Origin: Odobenus rosmarus divergens
Lineage: Eukaryota; Chordata; Mammalia; Carnivora; Odobenidae
Assembly (NCBI RefSeq): GCF_000321225.1
Contig: NW_004450286.1
Location: forward strand, 1,020,508 to 1,084,507
Direction: 5' to 3'
DNA length: 64,000 nt
Below are positions 35,455-45,930 of this stretch, in pieces (position 1 is the stretch's first letter; every line of letters starts with the position of its first letter). Under the pieces are notes generated by a model that searched no databases, was not told the origin of the DNA, and worked only from the letters and a program-made list of their open reading frames with translations. A program made the translations under genes and the position numbers.

Positions 35455-36150
35455 TGTACTAAGCATTTATTGAGCATCTACTGTGTACCCCCTCTCCATG
35501 TGCTCAGGACAGTGAAGTAGAAGAACTTGAAACCAGAGGAAGCTGGTGACCCTGTGGGGCTTACGTCCTTTTGGTGGCCACTGGATCTCCCTGAGCTTGT
35601 CTTCTTACCTCTGTGTCCCCCAGTCCAGGGACTGGGTTAGATGTATTTATTCAATAAATACGTACTGAGCACTTGTATGTGTCCCGATCTGTGCTAAACC
35701 CTGGAGGTTCAGTGATGAACTGAACAGACAGGAAATCTGGCTTAAAGCCCAGTGCTGGGGGAGGGAAGAGACAAAATCTGAGCAGTACCGAGCACAAGTT
35801 AATTTCTGACCATGGAAGAAACAAACATGGCGATGTGATAGAGTGCAGAAGGCCAACTGAGATGGGGTAAGTGGAGAGGGGCTTCTCTGTGCAAAGGCGG
35901 TAATAAACGACTATATTGGGACATGGTAGTATCCAGTCTCACTTAAAAAAGTCAGAATAACTTAGGGTCCATCACAGCTTGACCACTTGCTAGGGGTTCC
36001 ACCTTGAGCAAGCTCTGAGCCACAGTTTCTTCACCTGTAAAATGGGAGTAAATCTCCAATTGCTTTCTAGGGATAAGAGGGGTAAATTAGATAATGCAAA
36101 CACCTTGTGGTAAACACTTATTAAATAATAGATTATTTATAGCTCATCCA
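35455..36150. repeat. Old interspersed remnants (MIR/L2 type)
   Basis: TTATTGAGCATCTACTGTG at 35467 and ATTTATTCAATAAATACG at 35643. A sense MIR lies at about 35960-36150 (CACAGTTTCTTCACCTGTAAAATGGGAG). Confidence 0.6.
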
Positions 36151-36443
36151 GCCTGGGCAGGTATCCACAATTTGTGGGTTAGTCCCCGTGGAGTAGAACA
36201 CTCCTGAGTCTGTTTCCTAACTGATTCCAGAGTGTCTTTCTCTCATCCAACATACAGCATGTGTCTCAAACTCACTTATCTCAGGGGGCCAGGCAAATAG
36301 GCACAATAAGTTAAGGAGTGGCGGGGACCGTGGCACACTGTAGAGGAGAGAGCCTGCCAGAAAGAAAGCAGCTACCATTCAGCTTTAGGGAACATTTGCC
36401 ATGTTGAAATGAGGGCCAAGACCTTTATAAAACCATTGTATTC

Positions 36444-36542
36444 GGGGGCGTTTGGCTGGCTCAGTCGGTAGAGCATGTGACTCCTGATCTCAGGGTCATG
36501 AGTTTGAGCCCCACGTTGGGGTAGAGATTACTTTTAAAAAAT
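36444..36542 (+). mobile_element. Short (older-type) carnivore tRNA-SINE
   Basis: TGGCTGGCTCAGTCGGTAGAGC through GAGCCCCACGTTGGGGTAGAG and ATTACTTTTAAAAAA. No CT-rich segment. Confidence 0.85.
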
Positions 36543-36684
36543 GCAAAACTACTTTATTCAAAGTCTAAAGCATTTTTAGTGTTGATGATTTAAATAAAAA
36601 CCTTTCAAAGCATTGTTGGGGGTAGACAAAACACTGCTGTAAGCCCAGGATGGCTGCAGGCATGGTTTGCAACCTCCACTTACC

Positions 36685-36845
36685 GAGTTCCAAGCCCTCT
36701 GCTGAGCACTCTGAAGAATGCAGAGCAAGGCTGGTGGCAGGCTCGCTGGTGGAAACCTCCTGAGGGCTTGACGACCTCAACCCTCAACAAAGAGTGGCTC
36801 CTTGCTCTGCATTCTTCAGAGTGCTCAGCAGAGGGCTTGGAACTC
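36685..36845. repeat. Perfect 46-bp inverted repeat with 69-bp loop
   Basis: The arm at 36685-36730 is the exact reverse complement of the arm at 36800-36845 (46 of 46 bases by hand). The left arm continues a MIR-like sequence; the right arm does not. It therefore looks like a short inverted duplication of a MIR piece. RNA from either strand would fold into a long hairpin. Confidence 0.95.
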
Positions 36846-37185
36846 TCTCCAGCTGGACACAGGAATAAATAGGAGTGTCTTGTGTGAATGCAGAGGGGGC
36901 CAAATTGTCCCGGGCAGAGGAAGAATGGCTTTGAACTTTGGGGGAAGTGCAGGTGTTTCCATGGGGCTGGAGGACATTTGGAGTACAAGGGCTTTGTAGC
37001 GGGGAGGGCTGGGTCTCTCTCTCCAGATCACAGGGAGCCACATGGGCCTGGCAGAGGTGCCTAGGTGGTACCGCTCAGCTCTGGGTGTTGGCCTCCAAGC
37101 TCAGCAGGGTCTGGTAACAGCAAGGGTGGACAAATACTGAAGGCAGAAGCCAGAAGCCTGTGCTTAGGGCCACCTCTGCCATTTC

Positions 37186-37365
37186 TTTTTTTAATGATTT
37201 TATTTATTCATTTGAGAGAGAGCATGAGAGAGCACAAGCCAGGGGGAGGGAGAAGCAGACTCCCCGCTGAGCAGGGAGCCTGATGTGGGACTCGATCCCA
37301 GGACCCTGGGATCATGACCTGAGCCAAAGGCAGCTGTTTCACCGACTGAGCCACCCAGGCGCCCC
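37186..37365 (-). mobile_element. Carnivore SINE, antisense
   Basis: TTTTATTTATTCATTTGAGAG through CCACCCAGGCGCCCC. CTCT(G/A)CCATTTCT at both ends fits a target-site duplication. Confidence 0.95.
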
Positions 37366-37864
37366 TCTACCATTTCTAGGACTGGATTCATTCATCTAAA
37401 TTGAAGCAATAGTCAGTATGAACCAGTTATGAACCAGTCAGTTATAACCAGCAGTTATGAACTCCTGGGGCTTCAGGAAAAATGAATCAGGAGCCATCCC
37501 TGCTTCTTGGGAGCTCACAGTCCAGTGGTGGCCACTGAAGACGGTTTGGACAGCGGCTCTATCATGCTGTACTTACAAATTGTTGGGGAGCTAGTGATAG
37601 GTCTTTTAAGCTGTGTCTCGATAGTTGAGTAGGAGTTCCCGGGGCGGGGCGGCGGGGGGGGGGGAATACAATGCAAACATGCCCGCAGAAGAAGGAGCAC
37701 AGAGGCGCGCTGGGAAAGTGAAGACAGCCTAGGTCACACTGGCATGTAGGAGATGCTCATTAAATATGTGCCGAACTGAGCTGCCTTCCTGCCTTGCCCC
37801 CAGAGAATCTAGCTCTTGCTGTTAACCTGCTGTAGATGCATTAGAAAGGCAGGTCTGTTCAATG

Positions 37865-38040
37865 AGTGAATACACAACTGGCCAGATGCTACGTGCACTG
37901 TGCGCTTTACACATACTTCCTACTTACAACATTCCTGTCACAGAGATACTATCCTTTACCTTCATTTTACGGCTGAGGAAGCAGAAGTTTCAAGATGGTA
38001 GGTGGCTGGTGTAATGTGCCCAGGTAGTGACAGAGAAGGA
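37865..38040 (-). repeat. MIR remnant, antisense
   Basis: TTTTACGGCTGAGGAAGCAG and preceding CACAGAGATACTATCC. Confidence 0.6.
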
Positions 38041-38659
38041 CCCTGCCCCCACCTCCTGGCAACCTGGCCTCATGGCTTCAGCATTTAATCACACCACATG
38101 CCGCTGCTCATGTCAAGGGAGGGTCTGGGACGGTCTGATGGGAAGCATTCAAGAACTTCGAGGGACTTTGCTCCCCACCCTCCAGCCAGCTGGGATGGCC
38201 TTCAAAGGTTATCTCCCAGGTCAGGTAATCTATTGGTCAGTCCGTCTGGGGTAGGGGAAGCGAGAAGGTGTCATTCCCCACCTGGGAAGAGAAAACTTAT
38301 GGTCCTTCTTGCAGGAAACAGATCCTGGGTGAACAAATACCCTCAAAAAATGAGCAGGAGGACAATGAGCCTTTGTCCTGCAGAGGTGACAGAGATTCGA
38401 TTTCTTCTAGGTGCCGGAGCTGCAGAAAGGTCAGTGATGGATGGGCTTTGACGGTCGCTCTTGCTGGTCGGAGAGCACTTCCAGGCCCCTACTTGGTTCT
38501 GGACCAATACACATCAGAAATGAGCTCGGTCTGCAGCTCCCAGACCCTGGGAGAGGCAAGACTTTGAGAGTTTCTAAGTCTTAGTACAAGGCACACGTTC
38601 ACCCTTTCATCTGTGGGGAAGCAACAGGGCTCAAAGCACCGCCTTGGGTCACAAGCACA

Positions 38660-39490
38660 CCTGCCCATCACATACTGGCTGTTCCCACCTGTAAATCTGT
38701 GGCCTTGAGCAAATCACCTTGTTTCTTCTGAGCCTCTGTTTTCTCATCTCTGAAGTGGGCGTGATGATAAAATCACTGCAATGATTAGCAGAGTGCCAAC
38801 TGCATGAAGGACTCAAGAAATGTTAGCTATTGTCATAACCATTCATGTTAGCTAAAACATCGATTAAGCACCTTCTAGGTGCCATAGTGCAAGGGACACA
38901 GGATGAATAAAATTTTATCCTTAATTTCAAGAAGATTCTGGTCCACTAGGAGAAGTAGATATATCTTTGTTGTTCCTCTCCCCATCTTGGTGGGTAAGAC
39001 TGTTCTGTGCTGAATGTCCCTGTTTCCACGGGGACCACTGGGATTCTAGGTCACGTGGGACTTGGGGAGATCCAGGTTTGGGGGAGACTGACTCCTGTGC
39101 CTCTGTCTAGCTATATGCCCCTCCCCTGTGTTGCCATTCTTGGTTCCCATGTCCTTGTCAGGGCTCCCACTGCACTAACCGCAACCTGTCAGTTTTTTAT
39201 TTATATATTCATAACCTGGGTGAGGGTGCCCTCTGCCTTTGGGGAAGGGTCTGATGCAGAGGGCTGGGGCTGACCATCCCGAACCAGCAAGCCTGCCCAG
39301 GCTGGGGAAGCTGAATGACAACTATGGAGCACCCACAATATTCATGTGCAGAAAGCTTTACATATACCCCAGGTTTTAGAGCTTGCGAAGCACTTTACCA
39401 TTCACTTCATTTATTCTGTATGGAAGGAGGGATCTCCGATGAGGAAACTGAATGCAGAGCGGTGGGTTCCAAACTGTGACTAGAACCCCA
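38660..39490. repeat. MIR remnants on both strands
   Basis: A sense copy at about 38660-38840 (TTGAGCAAATCACCTTGTTTCTTC). A reverse-type copy at about 39310-39490 (CGATGAGGAAACTGAATGCAG). Confidence 0.55.
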
Positions 39491-41099
39491 GCCCCACCCA
39501 GGTTCTCAAAGTTGTCTGGTAAGGACCATGGGGTGCTTGTTAAATATGTGGATAACCAAGCCCTCTCTCCAAATTCTAAGTCTAGAGGTCTGGATTGGGA
39601 CTCAGGAATCAATAGTTTAACAAACACCCAAGGTGATACTTATCTCCCGGCAAGTCCAGACACAGTGCCATTCACTGATTTATTCACTTAGCGAAAATTT
39701 TTTGGGTCCAAACTCAAATGTGTACTGAGGGGAAAACACAATGAACAAGGCAGTCCCCACTTTAAGGAACTAACCATCTGCCGGCTGAGCAGATTGTCCA
39801 GGTGTCATGGCCGACTGCAGCCCAGGTCTTTCCTAGGCGAGGTCCCTTCCTGCTGGGTGTGGGCTGGGTGTGGGCCTTCTCCACCCCCACCTTCCCCCCC
39901 CCACCAAGTCAGAGCTCCTGACTGAGCCTGTTGGGCCTCTTTCCACTGTCTCCACCTGCTCTGGGCTGAGTCTGTGGTCCTGTGGAGCTGGAGCACCCTG
40001 TGGAAGTTGCTGAGGCGGGCAGGGCACACAGCATTTCAGTAAATGCCAACCAGCAGCTCACGTGCCTGGTAAAGCAAGAAAGGAAACGGGGAGGAGGAGC
40101 CCTTCTGGGTCGAGGGAAAACAGTTGGGGCCTGAGAAGAGGCAGGGATTTCTATTTCTTTAAAGGTAATTCCAGCTCTGACCTGACTGCACCACGCAGGG
40201 AGGCCAGACAAGGGTCAATTCCGTGCAGGGCTCTGAGAAAGGGAAAGGAGAGAGGGCTGAGCTGAAACCCAGCTTTCCTGCCGGGCACGGACACCACAGG
40301 AGACCCCTTTCTCCTGAAATCCCTGGGGGGGTGGGGTGGATGGGTGCCTGTGAAGGGAAGCTTCTGATGCCACCACAGGTGCTTCACTGACGTGAGGCCG
40401 GGGTCCCCCCGTTAGCTATGCCCCAGGCTCCAGCTTCTGCCAAACACCTCCCTTTTCTGATGGAGAAGTCCGTCCTTCGCCCTGGTCGCTCCTGCCCTTT
40501 GTCTTCTCCAGGAGAGCCCTTCCATCCCTCTCTGAAGCGGGTCCCTGTGGGCCTTCCTCTGGAGCTCATCTTCCTTGAGCCAGCAACTCCCAGTGCCCAG
40601 TAATTCCCCAGAGCTAGCCCTCCGGACAGGCCTTGCCGGATACGGCCAGGAGCGCTCCTGGAGGCCATCGGGGCGGTGTCCTGGAAGGCTGCACCTGGCC
40701 GGACTGGGTGGGGGCCTCGCAGGCCAGTGTGGGGCGAGCCTCCAGGGCCCACCCCTGCTCCGTATCTGGTCCTGTTGAACCAGACATCTATTTGGAGCCT
40801 GGAGACACAGGAAGGGGCAGGGATCCGAGGTAAGGCAGAGCAAGGAAGCCACAATTCTGACCCCAGAGTTGCCGGTGACACGCTTGCTGTGCCTCAGAAA
40901 CAAGGCCCTTCGTATCTAGAGTAGCCACGTGCCAGGGTGCCCGGACAGGGCCAACAGGGCGGTCCCCGACCTAACAGCGCAGCCAGCTTGGCGGGTCTCC
41001 TCCCTACCAGGCTCGGGGGGCTGCCCCGCCCCAGCAGGTGGTCCCTCTGGGGGCCACCTCCACCCACCCCCTAGGGTGGGGGCAGATATAGGAGCTCAA
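39491..41099. other. Proximal upstream region of NODAL
   Basis: No young SINE and no coding exon. In mouse, Nodal upstream DNA carries further enhancers, but I could not assign any here by motif alone. Confidence 0.4.
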
Positions 41100-41151
41100 G
41101 GCTTTCCCCAGGGATGGAGGAAAGAGGCGGGGCAGCAGCGAAGGCCCAGGA

Positions 41152-41157
41152 TATAAG
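41152..41157 (+). promoter_or_regulatory. NODAL: TATA box of NODAL
   Basis: TATAAG lies 38-43 bp upstream of the start codon and is flanked by GGGGCGG-type GC boxes (for example around 41157-41164). A start site about 30 bp downstream would fall near 41182, leaving a 5' UTR of only a dozen or so bases. The start site is inferred from the TATA position, not observed. A weaker TATA-like sequence (GATATAGG) lies near 41085. Confidence 0.65.
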
Positions 41158-41194
41158 GGGCGGAGGCGCCGCTCGCAGGCCCAGCCAGCCCACC

Positions 41195-41390
41195 ATGCTC
41201 GCCCCCCGGCTGCCCTTGTTCCTCCTGCACGCCTGGTGGGTCCTGCGCCAGGCGGGCGCCGCCACGGTGGCCCCGGTGCCGCTCCGAACGCGGGTGCAGC
41301 CCTCGTCGCCGTCCCCTCTCGCGTACATGCTGAGCCTCTACCGGGACCCGCTGCCCCGGGCGGACATCATCCGCAGCCTGCAGGCGCAAG
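41195..41390 (+). CDS. NODAL: NODAL exon 1 (signal peptide and start of prodomain)
   Basis: This is the first coding exon of nodal growth differentiation factor, a secreted TGF-beta family morphogen that signals through activin receptors with Cripto co-receptors and Smad2/3. It encodes 65 residues plus the first base of codon 66. The N-terminus is a hydrophobic signal peptide ([12 protein letters not shown] core, likely cleavage near AGAA/TVA). The family-typical prodomain follows, with [20 protein letters not shown] at residues 40-59. I chose the ATG at 41195 because it has A at -3, sits about 40 bp downstream of a TATA box and starts directly with the signal peptide. The exon ends at CAAG/GTAGG, a good donor, in phase 1. 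An Arg in the late signal peptide (residue 18) differs from the human protein as I recall it. Recognition is by protein similarity from memory and is very secure. Confidence 0.97.
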
Positions 41391-42239
41391 GTAGGCTCCC
41401 AGCCGGGGCGCCTCGGGACTCGGGAAGGGCGCCGGGGCGGGCTGAGGGTGGGCGGCCCGGGGCTGGGGACGCCGCCGCTGAGGGCGCACCGGGCTGGGAG
41501 CGCGCGTCCGGGGTCCGGGTCTGGGGTGGCTTGGCGTCGGCACCGGCTGGGCGCGCGGGGTCGGCGGGTGGAGGGGATGCTGGCATCGGGAGGGGCCCCG
41601 GGCGGAGAACTTTGCGACCCGCATCTTGCTTCAGGGTGGGCAGCGCGCGGTGCCGGAGGGTGGGAGGCCGACTGCGCCACTGGACCGAGCCGACTTGTTA
41701 AATTAGGTAAACTCGCGGCGCCTCGGTGTGCGCTTCCCTGCAATGGGGACAACAGTACCTTCCTTAGAAGACGGTGGCGAGAGCTAGGTGACGAAGCACA
41801 TTCGACGCTTAGCACGAAACCGGGCATAGTAATAAATGGTCGTTAGTATTGCTACATACATTTTGTGGATTTCTTTTCTTTTCCCGCGTGAGAGTGAATG
41901 GGTGCCGCCTGGCGCCGGGAGGGTCTCCGGCTGACTGCGAGCTTCGAAACCCAGCACGGTGCATGTAACCTCAGGGATTAGAGTTCAGAGATCCGGGACT
42001 AGAGATGGGGTGCCCCAGAGTCGGGAACTGAGGCAGGCTTGGGAACTCGAGTCCAGGCTGGGAAGGGGTCAGAGTCCTGAGTGATTCGGGTTCGGAGCCT
42101 AGATGTGGATGGGGGAAGCACTCAGTGACCATGGTGACTGGGGAGGATCACCCTCGGAAACAGGGCAGGGCGTTCTGGGCGTCGGGTGGGACGGGCAGGT
42201 GGGTGCGGAGCAGAGGGAGCACTCCCTCCGCGGCCCCTG

Positions 42240-42400
42240 CCCCATGCAATCCACATCCTGACGCCTGGGGTCGGGGGCAGACCACTGCCGCCCTGCTCCG
42301 GCCTGCGCCTCCCTCCGCCAGCTGGGGCCAGACGGCCCTCCCCCTCGCTGGGGCACAATCCACATCCGATAATCTGATCTAATTGGCCACCCGCCAGCTC
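42240..42400 (+). promoter_or_regulatory. NODAL: Candidate ASE (asymmetric, Nodal-responsive) enhancer in NODAL intron 1
   Basis: Two exact copies of the FoxH1 motif AATCCACA lie at 42248-42255 and 42357-42364. Each is embedded in a shared CAATCCACATC core. Two CAGAC Smad boxes lie between them (42278-42282 and 42329-42333). In mouse, an intron-1 enhancer with a pair of FoxH1 (FAST) sites, the ASE, gives left-sided and autoregulated Nodal expression. The intronic location and paired motifs match it. A GATAATCTGATCTAATTGG stretch follows directly at about 42368. Orthology to the ASE is inferred, and the outer limits are approximate. Confidence 0.8.
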
Positions 42401-43304
42401 CTTGTGGTCTGGGGGTGGGGGCTCCTAGCTCCCTGGCCGGCCACGTCTGGGGTCAGACAGCTGATGACCCTCTCCTGAAGGGTCATCTGGAGACCAGGCA
42501 GACTAGGGACACTGGAGGGGTGAGCCGGCTTGGAAATGACTGGAGTGCTCTGCTCAGTCCCTCTACCAGACAGCTGGGTGCCGGGAGGAGGCTGGGCAAA
42601 GGGGTGCTGGGTGCCCTTTTTCAGTTCACTCGTCCTTCTGGAGAGTTCCAGAAGGTTTGTGGGGGTTTGACAGCCCGGGAGACTGGAACACTGAGTCCTG
42701 GTCCCTCAAAGCCTGCTTCCCAATTCCGGGTGGGTCCCTTGCATGTCTGTTGAGTTCTCTAGTTTCCCCTTCTGTAAAGCAGGGGACTGGTTTCTGCCTC
42801 ATTGGTGTGTACGCGCGGTAAAATACACATGACAAAATCTAACATTTTACCTCTTTTTAAGTGTATGGTGACATTAAATACATTCAGTGTTGTGAATTGG
42901 CTTCATTTTTTTTAAAAGCAGCAAGAAGAGCCTGCCTGGAGGGACACTGATGGAGAAGGAATGTTCTAAACACTCCTTTCCCTCGGGTTTATCTGTAAGC
43001 CACCCCAGGAAAGAGGGAAGTGGGTGTTGGAGTCTAACCAAAGTGGGTTTGCATCTGCCTCTGGCCCTGTTGAAACACCCTCAGTTTTCTCACCTGTAAT
43101 AGTGGTAAGGATTGAAGGAGAGCAGGCTCTGCTCGGGAAGCAGATAGTGGCGATTATCCTCCGAGTTTATAACAATGCAGGGTGGACGCTTAATGTCATA
43201 CCTACACCCTCCTTTCCTCTAGAGCCCCAAGTCCTAACTCAGCCTCAGCACTCTGTCTGAGGGGAGAGAACCCAAGGGCATGGGCCCACCCACTTTCTTC
43301 TTTA

Positions 43305-43499
43305 TTTTTTTATTTATTTTTTTAAAGATTTTATTTATTCATTTGAGAGAGAAAGAGTGAGAGAGAGCATGAGCAGAGGGAGAGGGAGACGCAGACTCCC
43401 CGCCAAGTAGGGAGCCCCACGTGGGACTCGACCTCAGGATGCTGGGATCATGACCCGAGCTGAAGGCAGATGCTCAGCCGACTGAGCCACCCAGGTACC
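43305..43499 (-). mobile_element. Carnivore SINE, antisense, in NODAL intron 1
   Basis: AAAGATTTTATTTATTCATTTG through CCACCCAGGTACCC. Exact 16-bp flank CCCACTTTCTTCTTTA at 43289-43304 and 43500-43515. Confidence 0.95.
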
Positions 43500-43857
43500 C
43501 CCACTTTCTTCTTTAGAACTAGACGTGGGTCAAGATCACACTGGAGCCTGTGGGCCAACTCTGTCCAGTGCTTGGATCAGTTTCAGGGTCCACGAACCCT
43601 CTCCAGATACTTACCCCAAGTCACATTTGTTGTACAGGTGGGAGCATTCTTAGCTTGTATCAGGCATCAGTGACCCCCAGAAGATTAGGCACCCCTGTCC
43701 TAACAAGAACCAGAGCCAGCTCTAAGAGAACCTATCAGCGCTGTTTCCCAGGGAGCCCTTGCCGGGGGTGGGGTCATGGAGTCAAAGACTCTTCCTCACC
43801 CTGGGCAGGAGCACTCCATACACATTGTCCATTCTGGGAACAGATGACTTTGCTTCT

Positions 43858-44055
43858 TTTTTTTAAAATATTTTATTTATTTATTTATTTGAGAGAGAGA
43901 ATGAGATAGAGAGAGCATGAGAGGGGGGAGGGTCAAAGGGAGAAGCAGATTCCCAGCTCAGCAGGGAGCCCGATGCGGGGACTCGATCCCGGGACTCCAG
44001 GATCATGACCTGAGCCGAAGGCAGTCGCTTAACCAACTGAGCCACCCAGGCACCC
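43858..44055 (-). mobile_element. Carnivore SINE, antisense, in NODAL intron 1
   Basis: Full element. The 16-bp flank AGATGA(C/T)TTTGCTTCT with one mismatch lies at 43842-43857 and 44056-44071. Confidence 0.95.
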
Positions 44056-44119
44056 AGATGATTTTGCTTCTATGTCCAGGTCCCCCACTACCTATCTGGA
44101 CACCTTCATTTCTAACCTT

Positions 44120-44380
44120 GGCCGTCGGCAATAATAAGGAAGTGGTTGACGACAGCCAACATTTGCTGTACCTTGGCTGTGCTGGGCAAAACGCTGTACG
44201 CACATTATCTCAGTAAATCCTAACACTCCCACGAGGTGGACACTGTCACCATCTTCCTTTTACCAAGAGGGGAAGCTGAGGCCCAGAGAAGGAAAGTAAT
44301 CTGCCCAACGTCCAACAGTGAGTGGCAGAATTTGAAGCCTCACAGAACACACCAGAGCGTTCTGCTCTTAACCTGCTGGG
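44120..44380 (-). repeat. MIR remnant, antisense, in NODAL intron 1
   Basis: GGGGAAGCTGAGGCCCAGAGAAGG and TAATCTGCCCAACGTCC. Confidence 0.6.
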
Positions 44381-45930
44381 CTGGAATGTCTTCTTCTAAA
44401 AGGCCATTTGTGCCTACTTGAGATAAAAAGTCTTTAATTCCTGGTGCAGGTGGCCAGGAGTTGCTGCAGGTCCCACCTAATCCCCAGGTGGCTAGGGGGT
44501 GCTGCGGTGGCCAAGGGGGAATGCCTGCCTCCTCCCCACACCTCCGGGGAGAGTTGCTAGCCAGGGGCCGGTTATTGCCCCCTGCAGGTGCTAATGAGGA
44601 GGGAAGTGGAAATGAAGAAGAGCAGCAGAAGGTGGGCTGGGAGAAGCTGCCAGGAGGCTGAAGCTGGGACGGCCTCCTTGTAATGCAGTTTGGATTTCTC
44701 AGAGAAATTCACTTACCATCTGACCAAAGATGCTCTATGAGACCCTTAAAAAAAAAAAAAAAAAAAAAAAGGAAACTGTTAGTGGTCTGCCCAGAGTGGA
44801 CCTAAGTCGGAGACCATCACCACCCTTGAGCTCGATTCACGAAAGGGTTAGTGTTTTTTCCTAAGGGATGATCCCTGACTTTGATTTAGCGACAAGCCTC
44901 TTTATTTCCATGAGGACTGGTGAGGATGCAGGGATGGGTAGGGCATGACCGTTCCCATTGCAAAGAAAAGGAAACTGGGCTTGAAAAAAGTTAAAGGTCA
45001 CTTTTAGGTGACCTGAAAATCCACAAAAACATGCTATTCCCAGACATCGGACCAAATTAGTCCAGGACTAAAATGAATGGAATGTGCTTCCCCATTCCTT
45101 GTCATCCAGTTTGGATTGAGTTGTCTTGGGAAGGGGGGGTAGAACAGGGCCAGGGGCTGTGTGTGTGCTGCGGTGTCTGCCCTAGGTGTGGGAATGCCCC
45201 CCGGGGCGGGGGGAGGTGATAAGCACCCTGCAGGTAGATGAGAAAGCCCACGGGGTGGAAAACTGCCCGGTCAGCGCAAAGTCCTGCTTAGAATGCTTGT
45301 AGAAGCCTATGCGTCAGGTTGTCAAGAACTCCTGAAGTTTCTGCCTCTGCAGAAACTTAGGAGTGGGCGGAGCATCGGGTGGCCAGTCCTGGGATTCTGC
45401 TGCCTGTGTCTCCCTGAGCCCCCCGAGCCTTGCCTTTCCATGATACGCGTATCAACCTCAATGTGCCCACGAAATAGGCCACCCTTTCCAATGAGAAGGC
45501 GGAGTCTGGGAAGGTGACTTGCTCAGGGTCACAGGGCCGGTGGAGGCTGAGGGTTTAGGTCGGAAAGCTCAGGGTTTGGCCAGAGAGCAGGGAGAACTCA
45601 TCCAGTTTCTACCGGTTGTTCTCCAGCTCTCGAGTGTCTTGGAGGGAGCCGCAGAACGGCGATGTGATTTGGAGTTTGGGCTTTGTGGTTGGGCAAATCC
45701 AGGTTCATTCTTAGCTCTGCCGCCTTGTGCGGGTGATTTAACCTCTCAGAGCCGTGATTTGAATCGCACTAAAGTGGACTCCACGTTCCCAACGCCGAGG
45801 GGTTGGGCTGAGCATGGAGAGGATTCCTAACAGGTTAAGGCTCCAACATGAGCTCTGGTGGTTGTTACAGCCATGAGGCTGCAGGGGGCCCCCACTCACT
45901 CTGCTTCCTTCCCGGTTTTTCCCCATCCAG

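Larger units (their letters stand above)
41100..41700. other. CpG-rich island over NODAL promoter and exon 1
   Basis: CpG density is far above that of flanking DNA from just before the TATA box through exon 1 and about 300 bp into intron 1. Developmental regulator promoters commonly have such islands. The boundaries are by eye. The island explains several long chance open frames here on both strands, none of which resembles a protein. Confidence 0.75.
41391..45930 (+). other. NODAL: NODAL intron 1
   Basis: This 4.54-kb GT-AG phase-1 intron contains a MIR remnant near 41705-41855, the ASE-like FoxH1/Smad cluster (42248-42364), an L1 scrap (about 42815-42905), two antisense carnivore SINEs (43305-43499, 43858-44055), an antisense MIR (about 44120-44380), an A-run (44748-44770) and a MIR remnant near 45640-45800. 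No alternative coding exon was recognised. Confidence 0.9.

Noticed and set aside
41096..41827. 243-codon minus-strand open frame over NODAL exon 1
   Set aside because: It is the antisense shadow of a GC-rich coding exon and island, with Pro/Arg/Ser-rich translation and no recognisable protein.
41864..41871. Possible origin of the first intron-1 FoxH1 octamer from the neighbouring MIR
   Set aside because: The recognisable MIR sequence appears to end at about 41855, just before it, so the site was kept as a finding rather than dismissed.
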